Assembly (NCBI GenBank): GCA_943323705.2
Contig: CALPIT020000041.1
Span: forward strand, 1 to 13,933
Length of the DNA: 13,933 nucleotides
Origin: Streptomyces griseus
Lineage (GTDB): Bacteria; Bacteroidota; Bacteroidia; Chitinophagales; Chitinophagaceae
Direction: 5' to 3'
Both the position numbers and the translations under genes were made by a program. Shown here piece after piece: positions 1 to 7,981 of this stretch (the stretch's first letter is position 1; every line of letters starts with the position of its first letter). Under the pieces are notes generated by a model. It was not told the origin of the DNA. It worked only from the letters and a program-made list of their open reading frames with translations, and did no database searches.

Positions 1-521
1 ATGAAGCTGCAGGAATTACCTACGAACATCGTTTAATCGATGACATGGTGGCCAGTGCGTTGAAATGGAATGGCAATTTTGTATGGGCTTGTAAAAACTA
101 TGATGGTGATGTACAAAGTGACACCGTAGCTCAAGGATTTGGTTCTTTAGGTTTGATGACTTCAGTGTTGGTTACTCCAGATGGAAAAACCATGGAATCA
201 GAAGCTGCTCATGGAACCGTAACACGTCACTATCGCGATCACCAAGCAGGCAAACGCACCAGCACCAATCCTATCGCATCTATTTTCGCATGGACCAGAG
301 GTTTGGCTTTCAGAGGTAAATTAGATAACAACCAACCTTTGATTGATTTCTGTAATGCTTTAGAAGCTGTTTGTATTGAAACTGTAGAAAGCGGAAAAAT
401 GACCAAAGACTTAGCAGTTTGTATTCATGGTAATAAAGTTTCTCATGGTGATCATTATTTATATACTGAAGAGTTCTTGGATGCGATTGATGAAAATTTG
501 AGGAAGAAGATGGGAATGTAA
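1..521 (+). CDS. icd: NADP-dependent isocitrate dehydrogenase, C-terminal part (5' end outside window)
   Basis: Oxidative decarboxylation of isocitrate to 2-oxoglutarate with NADP+, a cytosolic TCA-cycle step. Only the last 172 residues are present; the first complete codon is at position 3 and the frame runs open to the window edge, so the gene is cut by the window and not truncated. The sequence is of the eukaryote-like homodimeric class (human IDH1 type), not the E. coli Icd class. It starts with YEHRLIDDMVA, then has YDGDVQSD, whose two Asp residues match the metal-binding pair D275/D279 of IDH1, then the NADP-binding stretch EAAHGTVTRHYR, then STNPIASIFAWTRGL. It ends at TAA 519-521, two bases before a palindromic repeat, with a terminator about 70 bp downstream. 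The family identification is close to certain. Confidence 0.97.
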   Translation, partial: EAAGITYEHRLIDDMVASALKWNGNFVWACKNYDGDVQSDTVAQGFGSLGLMTSVLVTPDGKTMESEAAHGTVTRHYRDHQAGKRTSTNPIASIFAWTRGLAFRGKLDNNQPLIDFCNALEAVCIETVESGKMTKDLAVCIHGNKVSHGDHYLYTEEFLDAIDENLRKKMGM

Positions 522-523
522 AT

Positions 524-557
524 GCCTCACCCCCAACCCCTCTCCAATAGAGAGGGG
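524..557. repeat. Left arm of 34-bp perfect inverted repeat (C/G-rich palindromic unit)
   Basis: The 34 bases here are the exact reverse complement of 665-698. Within the unit, 537-544 (CCCCTCTC) and 550-557 (GAGAGGGG) can also form an 8-bp hairpin with a 5-base loop. It begins two bases after the icd stop codon. Units of this CCTCACCCCCAACCCCTCTCC type are, from memory, common dispersed intergenic repeats in Bacteroidota; that part is recall, the palindrome itself is seen. Confidence 0.9.
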
Positions 558-588
558 GGAATCCTCCGAATAAGTTTTTTATATTTTG

Positions 589-620
589 AAACCGCCTTTC
601 TTTCTGAAGGGCGGTTTTTT
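589..620 (+). terminator. Rho-independent terminator of icd
   Basis: The stem 589-600 (AAACCGCCTTTC) pairs with 606-617 (GAAGGGCGGTTT) with one G-T pair and a 5-base loop, and is followed by a T run at 615-620. On the minus strand the same hairpin is followed by only three T and then A-rich sequence, so it is a good terminator mainly for the + strand transcript. Confidence 0.85.
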
Positions 621-636
621 AATTTGTTTTACATTT

Positions 637-649
637 CCCCCTTGCGGGG
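637..649. repeat. Short CCCCC-TTGC-GGGG hairpin beside the right repeat arm
   Basis: 638-641 pairs with 646-649 around a TTGC loop. It lies directly next to the right arm of the 34-bp inverted repeat and may belong to the same repeat family. No T tract follows on either strand, so it is not a terminator on its own. Confidence 0.4.
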
Positions 650-664
650 ATTGAGGGCGCATCT

Positions 665-698
665 CCCCTCTCTATTGGAGAGGGGTTGGGGGTGAGGC
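665..698. repeat. Right arm of 34-bp perfect inverted repeat, overlapping the rlmL 3' end
   Basis: Exact reverse complement of 524-557, 107 bp away from it. It contains its own 8-bp hairpin (665-672 with 678-685). Read on the minus strand it supplies the last eight codons and the TAG stop of the methyltransferase gene that ends at 672. Confidence 0.9.
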
Positions 699-1856
699 TG
701 TTCTCGTCCCCGCATACAACTCATACTCAAACAACCTACAATCAATTTTGCCATTATAAAATTCAATTCTTCTCTTAGGCTTTAAACCAATTTTTTTAGC
801 GAGTTCCAAATTACCCGTGAAAATATAACCCCAATACCCTTTACATTTTTGTTTAAGAAAATCTCCCATCCTTTTGTAAGTACCTTCCAATTCAATTTCA
901 ACTCCTAACCTGTCGCCGTATTCAGGATTGAAATACACCACACCTTCATTATTTTCCGGAATGGTAGTATCAGCAAAATCACAACATTCAAAATTGATCA
1001 TTTCTTCAACACCTGCAATACCTGCATTTACTTTAGAAATAGCAACCGCATCTTCGCTGATATCAGAAGCAATGATTCTTACTGGTGTATCATGAATGAC
1101 TTGTGCTTCCATCTCGTTGTAATGTTTGTTGTAATATTTTTCATCATACTCACACACATGCATAAACGAATAATTGTTTCTAAACAACCCGGGCTTGCGA
1201 TTGGTAGCTAACATCGCTGCTTCAATGGCAATAGTTCCGGAACCACACATCGGATTGATGAAAGTGGATTTTCTGTCCCATTTCAACGCCAGTAAATTGG
1301 CGGCGGCCAGTGATTCGAGCATAGGCGCCTTTCCAGGAATTTTTCTATAGCCGTGTTTGGATAACGTCTCACCACTGGTATCCAAAAATAATTCTGCAAT
1401 GCTTTCCTTCCAATATAAATGCACTACAACACCCGTCAATTCAGGGCCCGAGTCAGGACGCTCTCCTGTCTTTTCTCTAAAACGATCAGCGATGGCATCC
1501 TTCACTTTCACATTCGCAAACAAATTATTAGTAATGGTTTCATTGGTCACATTGCTCGTGATTGAAAAATATTCATGAGCAGGAATAATCTGCTCCCACT
1601 CAATTTTCGACAATTCTTTATACAAATCATTTGCATTATAAGCAGTAAATTCTTTTAAGGAAAACAACACTTGAGAAGCACAACGAAGATGTAAATTCAA
1701 TTTGATGCAATCATCTAGCGTTCCTAACAATTCAACTCCAGTTTTAAAAATACGAATCGGCGCAAATCCAAGCGCTTCAATTTCTTGTTGTAAAAAGGGC
1801 GATAATCGATTACTGCAAGTAACAATAATCCGATTTTTAATAGCAAATAAATTCAT
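672..1856 (-). CDS. rlmL: THUMP-domain 23S rRNA guanine-N2 methyltransferase (RlmL/YcbY N-terminal type)
   Basis: Class I SAM-dependent RNA methyltransferase; by family it would methylate guanine N2 in 23S rRNA (m2G2445 in E. coli numbering). The 394 residues correspond only to the RlmL half of the E. coli RlmKL fusion, the usual single-domain form outside gammaproteobacteria. A THUMP-type RNA-binding region covers about residues 45-160. The SAM-binding loop is NPMCGSGTIAIEAA (201-214), an acidic residue follows in IIASDIS (261-267), and the catalytic N-P-P-Y motif appears as NPEYGDR (310-316), with Glu for the second Pro. The last eight residues (ASPPTPLQ) and the stop come from a palindromic repeat, so the native end was probably near residue 386. 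It starts 25 bp after rmlD in the same direction, with its own -7 box, and is probably co-transcribed and also separately promoted. The exact target base is inferred. Confidence 0.9.
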   Translation of the reverse strand: MNLFAIKNRIIVTCSNRLSPFLQQEIEALGFAPIRIFKTGVELLGTLDDCIKLNLHLRCASQVLFSLKEFTAYNANDLYKELSKIEWEQIIPAHEYFSITSNVTNETITNNLFANVKVKDAIADRFREKTGERPDSGPELTGVVVHLYWKESIAELFLDTSGETLSKHGYRKIPGKAPMLESLAAANLLALKWDRKSTFINPMCGSGTIAIEAAMLATNRKPGLFRNNYSFMHVCEYDEKYYNKHYNEMEAQVIHDTPVRIIASDISEDAVAISKVNAGIAGVEEMINFECCDFADTTIPENNEGVVYFNPEYGDRLGVEIELEGTYKRMGDFLKQKCKGYWGYIFTGNLELAKKIGLKPKRRIEFYNGKIDCRLFEYELYAGTRTASPPTPLQ

Positions 1857-1876
1857 TGAGTTGATTTAAAGCTGAG

Positions 1877-1884
1877 CAAAATTA
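1877..1884 (-). promoter_or_regulatory. Candidate -7 box for rlmL
   Basis: Minus-strand TAATTTTG is a perfect match to the Bacteroidota -7 consensus TAnnTTTG and ends 20 bases before the rlmL ATG. Its first three bases are the TAA stop codon of rmlD. No convincing TTTG is seen at the -33 distance, so it may be a weak internal promoter. Confidence 0.45.
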
Positions 1885-2748
1885 TTTCAGCAATTGCATG
1901 CATTTTTCCAGACTGTCTTTCCAATGTGGAATGTGGATATTATAAGTTGTTTCAATCTTATCAGTCAATAAAATTGAATAATGAGGACGTTTCGCCGGCA
2001 CCGGATAAGCCGATGAAGGAATTGGATTTACTTTGCAGCCATACCCGCCAATTTCTTTTATCGCCGTTGCAAAATCAAACCAAGAAATCACACCTTGATT
2101 TGAATAGTTGTAAATACCCGGAATAAATGTTGTTGAATAAAAAATAATATTAAAAATGGCATCAGCCAAATCAGCTGCATAAGTGGGTTTGCCAATTTGA
2201 TCTGCTACTACATTGATTTCTTCTTTTTCCTGCATCAACCGCATCATGGTTTTTACAAAATTCTTTCCATGAAAACTATATACCCAAGAAGTACGAATGA
2301 CAATTGTTTGGGCATTGTTTCCAAAAGCCAAGTGTTCGCCTTCCAATTTGGTAATGCCATATACATTGATGGGTGCTGTAGCATCTTCTTCTTTATATCC
2401 GAATTCATTTTCTCCATCAAAAACATAATCTGTAGAAATATGAATCAACTTACAATTGTATTTGTTGCAGGCTTTAGCCAAATAACCAACAGCAGTTGCA
2501 TTGATGGCTCTTGATGTTTCTATATCATTCTCCGCAGCATCAACGGCAGTATACGCAGCGGCATTAATACAATAATCAAAATTATTTTTTGAAAACATTT
2601 CATTAATGGCCGCTTCATCCGTTATCGATAATTCAGCTATATCAGTGAAGATGAAATTAGCATCCGTTCTTACAGCCGCCAATGTTCTGCATTCATTGCC
2701 CAATTGACCATTAGCACCAGTTATGAGTATGTTGAGTTTACTATTCAA
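1882..2748 (-). CDS. rfbD: dTDP-4-dehydrorhamnose reductase (RmlD)
   Basis: Last step of dTDP-L-rhamnose synthesis: NAD(P)H reduction of dTDP-4-dehydro-L-rhamnose in the cytoplasm. SDR fold with GANGQLG at residues 11-17, INAAAYTAVDAAE, HISTDYVFDG (active-site T106, D107), the catalytic pair Y130/K134 in YGITKLEGE, and RTSWVYS. I place the start at TTG 2748-2746, which gives 288 residues, normal for RmlD, with the nucleotide-binding motif close to the N-terminus. The upstream in-frame ATG at 2838 would add 30 unusual residues and overlap rmlC by about 98 bp. With the TTG start the overlap with rmlC is 8 bp, typical of translational coupling. rmlC lies directly upstream; rmlA and rmlB are not in the window. 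Function certain, start moderately so. Confidence 0.93.
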   Translation of the reverse strand: MNSKLNILITGANGQLGNECRTLAAVRTDANFIFTDIAELSITDEAAINEMFSKNNFDYCINAAAYTAVDAAENDIETSRAINATAVGYLAKACNKYNCKLIHISTDYVFDGENEFGYKEEDATAPINVYGITKLEGEHLAFGNNAQTIVIRTSWVYSFHGKNFVKTMMRLMQEKEEINVVADQIGKPTYAADLADAIFNIIFYSTTFIPGIYNYSNQGVISWFDFATAIKEIGGYGCKVNPIPSSAYPVPAKRPHYSILLTDKIETTYNIHIPHWKDSLEKCMQLLK

Positions 2749-3298
2749 AAATGAAATTGGTTTTACAATTTTCGAATGTAGGATGTTGTTTGTCTTTATC
2801 TGAAATGATTTGTTTGTCTGCAGGGATTTTCCAATCAATATTTATTTGTGGATCGTAAAACTGAATACCTGCTTCCGCTTCTTTATTATAAAATGAATCG
2901 CATTTATAAAACACTTCAGCGGTTTCGCTCAACACTGAATAGCCATGAGCAAATCCATGAGGAATGTACAATTGCTTTTTATTTTCTGCCGACAATTCTA
3001 TTGAAAAATACTGACCGAAAGTTGGAGAACCCTTTCTGATATCGAGCACCACATCTAAAATCGTTCCGCTTAACGCACGAATGAATTTTGTTTGTGCGTG
3101 AGGATTCAATTGATAATGCATTCCTCTGATCACACCATAAACTGATCTTGCTTGATTGTCTTGTACGAAGATGGTGTCGATGCCAAAATCTTTACAAACA
3201 TTGTTGTTATAACTTTCAAAGAAATAACCACGACTATCGCTATGAACAACAGGTTCAAATACAAACAATCCTGGAAAATCTGTTTTGATAAATGGCAT
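2741..3298 (-). CDS. rfbC: dTDP-4-dehydrorhamnose 3,5-epimerase (RmlC)
   Basis: Epimerises C3 and C5 of dTDP-4-dehydro-6-deoxyglucose to give the substrate of RmlD; a cytosolic cupin-fold dimer. At 185 residues it has the usual length. Visible family marks are GLFVFEPVVHSDSRGYFFESYN near the N-terminus (residues 10-31), VIRGMHYQ with the catalytic His61, LDVVLDIRKGSPTFGQ (81-96), YIPHGFAHGY (111-120) and the active-site Tyr131 in VFYKCD. Its ATG shares one base with the TAA stop of the preceding epimerase gene (TAATG at 3300-3296), so the two are almost certainly translationally coupled. The 3' end overlaps the likely TTG start of rmlD. Confidence 0.96.
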   Translation of the reverse strand: MPFIKTDFPGLFVFEPVVHSDSRGYFFESYNNNVCKDFGIDTIFVQDNQARSVYGVIRGMHYQLNPHAQTKFIRALSGTILDVVLDIRKGSPTFGQYFSIELSAENKKQLYIPHGFAHGYSVLSETAEVFYKCDSFYNKEAEAGIQFYDPQINIDWKIPADKQIISDKDKQHPTFENCKTNFIFE

Positions 3299-4296
3299 TA
3301 TGAATGTAATTTGGAATATACTTTTTTGAAAAACTCAATGGTATCAATCAAGCCTGCCTCAAATTGTTTCACAGGTTGATAAGCTAAATTATTTTTTGCC
3401 AGACTAACATCTGCCAAAGAATTTCTGATATCACCAGCTCTTGGTTCACGATGAATTGGCTTCCACTCACTTTGCAATTGTGTTGCACATGCTTGATACA
3501 AATGATTCACTGAATAATATTCACCGCAAGCTACGTTATACACTTTATTAAAAGCATCTGCATTTTCTGTCAGCATGCCTTTGACGTTGATTTGTACGGC
3601 ATTGTCAACATAAGTAAAATCTCTAGTCTGTTCGCCATCTCCATTGATATATACCGGCGCTTCATTCATGATACCTTTTACAAACAAAGGAATTACAGCA
3701 GCGTAAGGACCATCAGGATCCTGGCGAGGACCAAATATATTAAAGTAACGAAAGCCCATCAGTTTGACACCATACACATCGGCAAAAACCTGAGCATACA
3801 ACTCATTAGTTTTTTTAGTAGCAGCGTAAGGCGACAAACAATTGCCAATCCTATTTTCAACTTTTGGTAACGTTGGTTCATCTCCATACACAGATGACGA
3901 TGACGCATAGACGAAACTTTTAACTTTACAATCAACAGCAGCTTTAAGCATATTCACAAATCCACCCACATTTACGTCGTTGAAATAAACCGGCTCTTTA
4001 ATAGAACGCGGTACAGAACCCAATGCCGCCTGATGGCTGATGTAATCAATACCTTCGCAAGCTTGCATGCAAGTATCCAAATCTCTGATGTCTCCTTTGA
4101 TGAATTCAAATGCAGGATAAGCGCTAAGAATGGCAAGATTTTTTTCAAAACCATTGACCATATTATCTAGCACCCTTACTTTTTTAGCGCCATTCTTTAA
4201 CAGGTATTCGGCGATATGACTACCGATGAAACCAGCGCCGCCGGTAACTAAAAAACAATCATTGCTGATGTCTTTATTGTGAAATTGGTTTTCCAA
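3298..4296 (-). CDS. tviC: UDP-N-acetylhexosamine / UDP-HexNAcA 4-epimerase (TviC/WbpP family)
   Basis: Extended SDR epimerase that inverts C4 of UDP-GlcNAc or UDP-GlcNAcA (giving the galacto forms), a cytosolic step in Vi-type capsule and O-antigen precursor synthesis. In 332 residues: Rossmann motif GGAGFIG (19-25), HQAALGSVPRSI, typical of the WbpP/TviC group, ASSSSVYGDEPTLPK (131-145), catalytic Y157/K161 in YAATK, and YFNIFGPRQDPDGPYAAVIP. It lies 13 bp downstream of a TviB-type dehydrogenase, the same pair as in the Salmonella Vi locus, where TviB makes UDP-GlcNAcA and TviC converts it to UDP-GalNAcA. That context supports the uronic-acid substrate, but the sequence alone does not exclude UDP-GlcNAc/UDP-GalNAc as in WbpP. 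Confidence 0.88.
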   Translation of the reverse strand: MENQFHNKDISNDCFLVTGGAGFIGSHIAEYLLKNGAKKVRVLDNMVNGFEKNLAILSAYPAFEFIKGDIRDLDTCMQACEGIDYISHQAALGSVPRSIKEPVYFNDVNVGGFVNMLKAAVDCKVKSFVYASSSSVYGDEPTLPKVENRIGNCLSPYAATKKTNELYAQVFADVYGVKLMGFRYFNIFGPRQDPDGPYAAVIPLFVKGIMNEAPVYINGDGEQTRDFTYVDNAVQINVKGMLTENADAFNKVYNVACGEYYSVNHLYQACATQLQSEWKPIHREPRAGDIRNSLADVSLAKNNLAYQPVKQFEAGLIDTIEFFKKVYSKLHS

Positions 4297-4309
4297 GATG
4301 ATTAATATT

Positions 4310-5599
4310 TTATAAACTCCAGTAATTTCTATTGGTAATTTTACTTCTATAAGTTCCTTTCAAATCTGCTATTAAAGCTTTTTCTTTCGTGATAGAAGCA
4401 AAATAATTTTCGTCTAATGATTTGTATTCCTGATGAGGCACAGTTACAATTACCGCATCATAATCATTGGCAATGGTTGGTGTCAATTCAAAACCATATT
4501 CATGTTTCAACTCATCACTGTCTGCATATGGATCAGCCACATCAACGTTTAAAGAAAATGATTTCAATTCTTTCACCACATCAGCAACTTTACTGTTTCT
4601 GATATCGCTTACATTTTCTTTGAATGTTGCACCCATCACGAGCACTTTACTATGCTTTACATTGCCATTACTTTGAATGATATGCTGCAATACTTTTTTA
4701 GCTACGTAACTTGCCATTCCATCATTAATAACCCTGCCGGCGAGGATTACCTGGCTATCATAACCTAACTCTTTTGACTTATAAGTAAGATAGTAAGGAT
4801 CAACACCAATGCAATGTCCACCTACCAAACCCGGTTGAAACTTAAGGAAATTCCATTTTGTTCCAGCTGCTTCTAGTACTTCGAAAGTATTGATGTTCAT
4901 CCTATCAAAAATGATAGACAATTCGTTCATCAACGCAATGTTCAAATCTCTTTGTGTATTTTCAATAATCTTTGCAGCTTCAGCCACTTTAATAGAAGAA
5001 GCTTTGTGTACACCAGCTTTAACTACGAGTTCATATACTTTAGCAATAGTGTCCAAACTTTCAGCACAACAGCCACTCACTACTTTTACAATGGTACTGA
5101 TGGTATGTTCTTTGTCTCCCGGATTGATTCTTTCAGGAGAATAACCGATTTTATAATCAGTCACCATTTTCAATCCTGAGAATTTTTCTATAATAGGCAC
5201 ACAATCTTCTTCGGTACAACCCGGATAAACGGTGCTTTCAAAAACAACGTAGTCGCCTTTCTTAATGACTTTTCCTATGGTTTCACTGGCACGTTGTACA
5301 GGAATCAAATCAGGTACATTGTGTTCATCTACCGGTGTAGGAACAGCCACAATAAAGAAGTTGGCTTTTCTTAATACATCAAGGTCATTCGTGAATTCGA
5401 TATCACAATTTTCAAATGCAGAAGATTCGAGCTCTTGACTTGGATCAATATGATTTCTCATCATTTCCACACGCTGGGCATTGATATCAAAACCGATGAC
5501 TTTGATTTTCTTGGCAAATTCAAGAGCAATTGGCAAACCAACATAACCCAAACCAATAACGGCCAATGTTTTTTCCTTGCTTAATAATTCTTGATACAT
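4310..5599 (-). CDS. tviB: UDP-N-acetylhexosamine 6-dehydrogenase (TviB / WbpA-WbpO family)
   Basis: NAD-dependent two-step oxidation of C6 of a UDP-HexNAc to the uronic acid; the likely product is UDP-GlcNAcA or UDP-GalNAcA. 429 residues with the three-part nucleotide-sugar dehydrogenase layout: NAD domain GLGYVGLP (16-23), AVPTPVD (85-91), YSPERINPGD (153-162), central helix AEAAKIIENTQRDLN (206-220), catalytic Cys263 in GGHCIGVDPYYLT, and a C-terminal UDP-binding domain. PERINPGD and GGHCIGVDPYYL mark the TviB/WecC/WbpA side of the family; the other dehydrogenase of this operon (6619-7956) has GGSCFPKD, the glucose type. Directly followed by the TviC-type epimerase, which supports a Vi-like uronic acid branch. 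Which epimer it prefers is not readable from sequence. Confidence 0.9.
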   Translation of the reverse strand: MYQELLSKEKTLAVIGLGYVGLPIALEFAKKIKVIGFDINAQRVEMMRNHIDPSQELESSAFENCDIEFTNDLDVLRKANFFIVAVPTPVDEHNVPDLIPVQRASETIGKVIKKGDYVVFESTVYPGCTEEDCVPIIEKFSGLKMVTDYKIGYSPERINPGDKEHTISTIVKVVSGCCAESLDTIAKVYELVVKAGVHKASSIKVAEAAKIIENTQRDLNIALMNELSIIFDRMNINTFEVLEAAGTKWNFLKFQPGLVGGHCIGVDPYYLTYKSKELGYDSQVILAGRVINDGMASYVAKKVLQHIIQSNGNVKHSKVLVMGATFKENVSDIRNSKVADVVKELKSFSLNVDVADPYADSDELKHEYGFELTPTIANDYDAVIVTVPHQEYKSLDENYFASITKEKALIADLKGTYRSKITNRNYWSL

Positions 5600-5624
5600 G
5601 AATGCTAAATTGTTTTGTTACTAA

Positions 5625-6611
5625 TTAATATTTTCTGCTTTCAAATTCTTTTGGCAGTTTATATAAATCCTCTCTAGTGAAATTTTTAAAATAATCATAG
5701 GTGATTTTCAAACCTTCCTCGCGATTAACTTTAGGTTCCCAATTCAACAATTCTTTTGCCTTATTAATATCCGGCTGTCTTTGTTTAGGATCATCTTCAG
5801 GTAAAGGCTTGTACACTATTTTTTGTTGTGAACCTGTAAGTTTCAAAATCTCTGTGGCAAAATCAGCAAGTGAGATTTCATCAGGATTGCCAATGTTTAC
5901 AGGATAACTATAGTCGCTCATCAACAATCGGTAAATACCTTCTACCAAATCATCAACGTAGCAAAAACTTCTGGTTTGTGAACCATCTCCGAATACTGTC
6001 AAATCTTCACCTCTTAATGCTTGGCCAATAAATGCAGGCAATGCTCTTCCATCATTTAGTCTCATTCTTGGACCATAAGTATTGAATATTCTAACAATTC
6101 TGGTTTCCAATTGATGAAATGTATGATAGGCCATTGTCATGGCTTCTTGAAATCTTTTTGCCTCATCATAAACACCGCGTGGACCAATTGGATTTACATT
6201 GCCCCAATAATCTTCAGTTTGCGGATGAACTAACGGATCTCCATAAACTTCGCTGGTACTCGCCACTAAAATCCTTGCTTTTTTTGCCAATGCCAAACCC
6301 AAACAGTTATGTGTTCCTAAAGAACCCACTTTCAAAGTTTGAATCGGAATTTTTAAATAATCTATTGGACTTGCAGGTGAGGCGAAATGTAGAATATAAT
6401 CCAGATGTCCTGGCACATGAATGTAGGTAGAAACATCATGATGATAAAATTCGAATTGTTCTAATTTGAACAAATGCTCGATATTTTTTAAATCACCTGT
6501 AATCAGGTTATCCATACCAATTACCTCATAACCTTCGTTAATAAACCTGTCACAGAGATGTGAACCTAAAAACCCTGCAGCACCTGTGATTAATATTCTT
6601 TTTCTAGCCAA
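5625..6611 (-). CDS. uxs: UDP-glucuronate decarboxylase (UDP-xylose synthase)
   Basis: Converts UDP-glucuronate to UDP-xylose and CO2 with tightly bound NAD+; cytosolic extended SDR. In 328 residues: GAAGFLG (10-16), HFASPASPIDYLK (75-87), ASTSEVYGDP (117-126) with T119 and E121, VNPIGPRGVYDEAKR with catalytic Y148/K152, RIFNTYGPRMRLNDGRALPAFI, and GDGSQTRSFCYVDDLV. The Glu in TSEVYG and the Arg in GPRMRLNDGR are the family's decarboxylation residues and separate it from epimerases. No extra N-terminal membrane segment, as in other bacterial enzymes. It follows the UDP-glucose dehydrogenase gene by 7 bp, so the two form a UDP-Glc to UDP-GlcA to UDP-Xyl pathway in gene order. Confidence 0.95.
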   Translation of the reverse strand: MARKRILITGAAGFLGSHLCDRFINEGYEVIGMDNLITGDLKNIEHLFKLEQFEFYHHDVSTYIHVPGHLDYILHFASPASPIDYLKIPIQTLKVGSLGTHNCLGLALAKKARILVASTSEVYGDPLVHPQTEDYWGNVNPIGPRGVYDEAKRFQEAMTMAYHTFHQLETRIVRIFNTYGPRMRLNDGRALPAFIGQALRGEDLTVFGDGSQTRSFCYVDDLVEGIYRLLMSDYSYPVNIGNPDEISLADFATEILKLTGSQQKIVYKPLPEDDPKQRQPDINKAKELLNWEPKVNREEGLKITYDYFKNFTREDLYKLPKEFESRKY

Positions 6612-6618
6612 TGTAAAA

Positions 6619-7956
6619 TTATTTTTTAATACTGATCATTTTTCTTCCAATACTTTCATAATGAAAACCAAGATTTTCCATAGAAGCCAAATCAAATAAA
6701 TTTCTGCCGTCGAAAATAGCTTTATGCGAAAGCATGCTTCCTATTTTTTCAAAATCAGGCGTTCTGAACTCATTCCATTCTGTTGCGATAATCAAAGCGT
6801 TAGCACCATGTAAAGTTTCGTACTGATTGTCGGCAAATTGTACTTTATCTCCTAACACCATTTTTGAATTGCTCATGGCTTCAGGATCAAATGCAGATAC
6901 GGTAGCACCTGCTTCCAATAATGCATCTATCACGTAAAAAGCCGGAGCTTCTCTGATATCATCTGTATTGGGTTTGAATGCCAATCCCCACAATGCAAAA
7001 TGTTTGCCTTTGAGGTCATTATTAAAGAATGATTTGATTTTAGGAACGAGATGTAATTTCTGAATTTCATTCACATCCATCACGGCTTTTAATATTTTGA
7101 AATCGTATTCAAGATCTTTTGATGATTTGGCAAGTGCTTTCACATCTTTAGGAAAGCAACTTCCACCATAACCAATACCAGGGAATAAGAATCTCTTCCC
7201 GATTCTGTCATCGCTTCCAATACCCTTTCTGACCATGTCAACATCAGCGCCCATTTTTTCACAGAGATGTGCGATTTCATTCATGAAACTGATTTTAACC
7301 GCAAGGAAAGAATTGGCTGCGTATTTGGTAAGTTCAGCAGAACTTTCATCCATAAAAATAATTGGATTACCCTGGCGTACAAAAGGTGCATATAAATCAT
7401 TCATCACTTTAATCGCCTTGTCAGAAGTTGTACCAATAACTACTCTATCGGGTTTCATAAAATCATCTACGGCTACGCCTTCCCGTAAGAACTCTGGATT
7501 ACTAACTACATCAAATGCATGTTCAATATTTTCAACTGCGTTTGAAAGTATAGTTGCTCTTACTTTTTCAGCAGTACCCACTGGCACGGTGCTTTTATCA
7601 ACGATAACTTTGTATTCATTTGGTTTAAGCAATTTACCTAATGTAGCGGCCACGCCCAATATGTAAGAAAGATCAGCACTGCCATCTTCACCTGGAGGTG
7701 TGGGCAAAGCAAGAAAAATCACTTGTGCATTTTCAATCGCTTCTTCAATAGAAGTGGTGAAATGCAATCTTCCTTCTTTCTGATTTCTGAGGAATAATTT
7801 TTCAAGTCCGGGCTCAAATATGGTAACCTGACCGCCCTTTAATTTGTTTACTTTGTTGATATCGATATCAACGCAGGTTACATTGTTTCCGGTTTCTGCA
7901 AAACAAGTTCCGGTAACTAAGCCAACATATCCTGTACCAATCACTGCTAACTTCAT
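6619..7956 (-). CDS. ugd: UDP-glucose 6-dehydrogenase
   Basis: Oxidises UDP-glucose to UDP-glucuronate with 2 NAD+. 445 residues: GTGYVGL (7-13), EPGLEKL (48-54), ALPTPPGEDGSADLSY (83-98), KSTVPVGT (121-128), SNPEFLREG (152-160), KYAANSFLAVKISFMNE (211-227), catalytic Cys267 with K270/D271 in GYGGSCFPKD, and LWGLAFKPNTDDIREAP in the C-terminal domain. All catalytic residues are present and length is normal. The second gene of the operon, 25 bp after the aminotransferase and 7 bp before the decarboxylase that uses its product. UDP-GlcA may also leave directly into polysaccharide. Confidence 0.96.
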   Translation of the reverse strand: MKLAVIGTGYVGLVTGTCFAETGNNVTCVDIDINKVNKLKGGQVTIFEPGLEKLFLRNQKEGRLHFTTSIEEAIENAQVIFLALPTPPGEDGSADLSYILGVAATLGKLLKPNEYKVIVDKSTVPVGTAEKVRATILSNAVENIEHAFDVVSNPEFLREGVAVDDFMKPDRVVIGTTSDKAIKVMNDLYAPFVRQGNPIIFMDESSAELTKYAANSFLAVKISFMNEIAHLCEKMGADVDMVRKGIGSDDRIGKRFLFPGIGYGGSCFPKDVKALAKSSKDLEYDFKILKAVMDVNEIQKLHLVPKIKSFFNNDLKGKHFALWGLAFKPNTDDIREAPAFYVIDALLEAGATVSAFDPEAMSNSKMVLGDKVQFADNQYETLHGANALIIATEWNEFRTPDFEKIGSMLSHKAIFDGRNLFDLASMENLGFHYESIGRKMISIKK

Positions 7957-7981
7957 AAAATCTCTTTGTGTTTATTAGAAA

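Noticed and set aside
2741..2838. Longer N-terminus of RmlD from the ATG at 2838
   Set aside because: The extra 30 residues lie within rmlC coding sequence and do not resemble RmlD; the TTG at 2748 fits the family length.
7235..7666. 143-codon ORF on the + strand opposite ugd
   Set aside because: Ser/Thr/Leu-rich shadow of the dehydrogenase frame with no start signal; all catalytic motifs lie on the minus strand.
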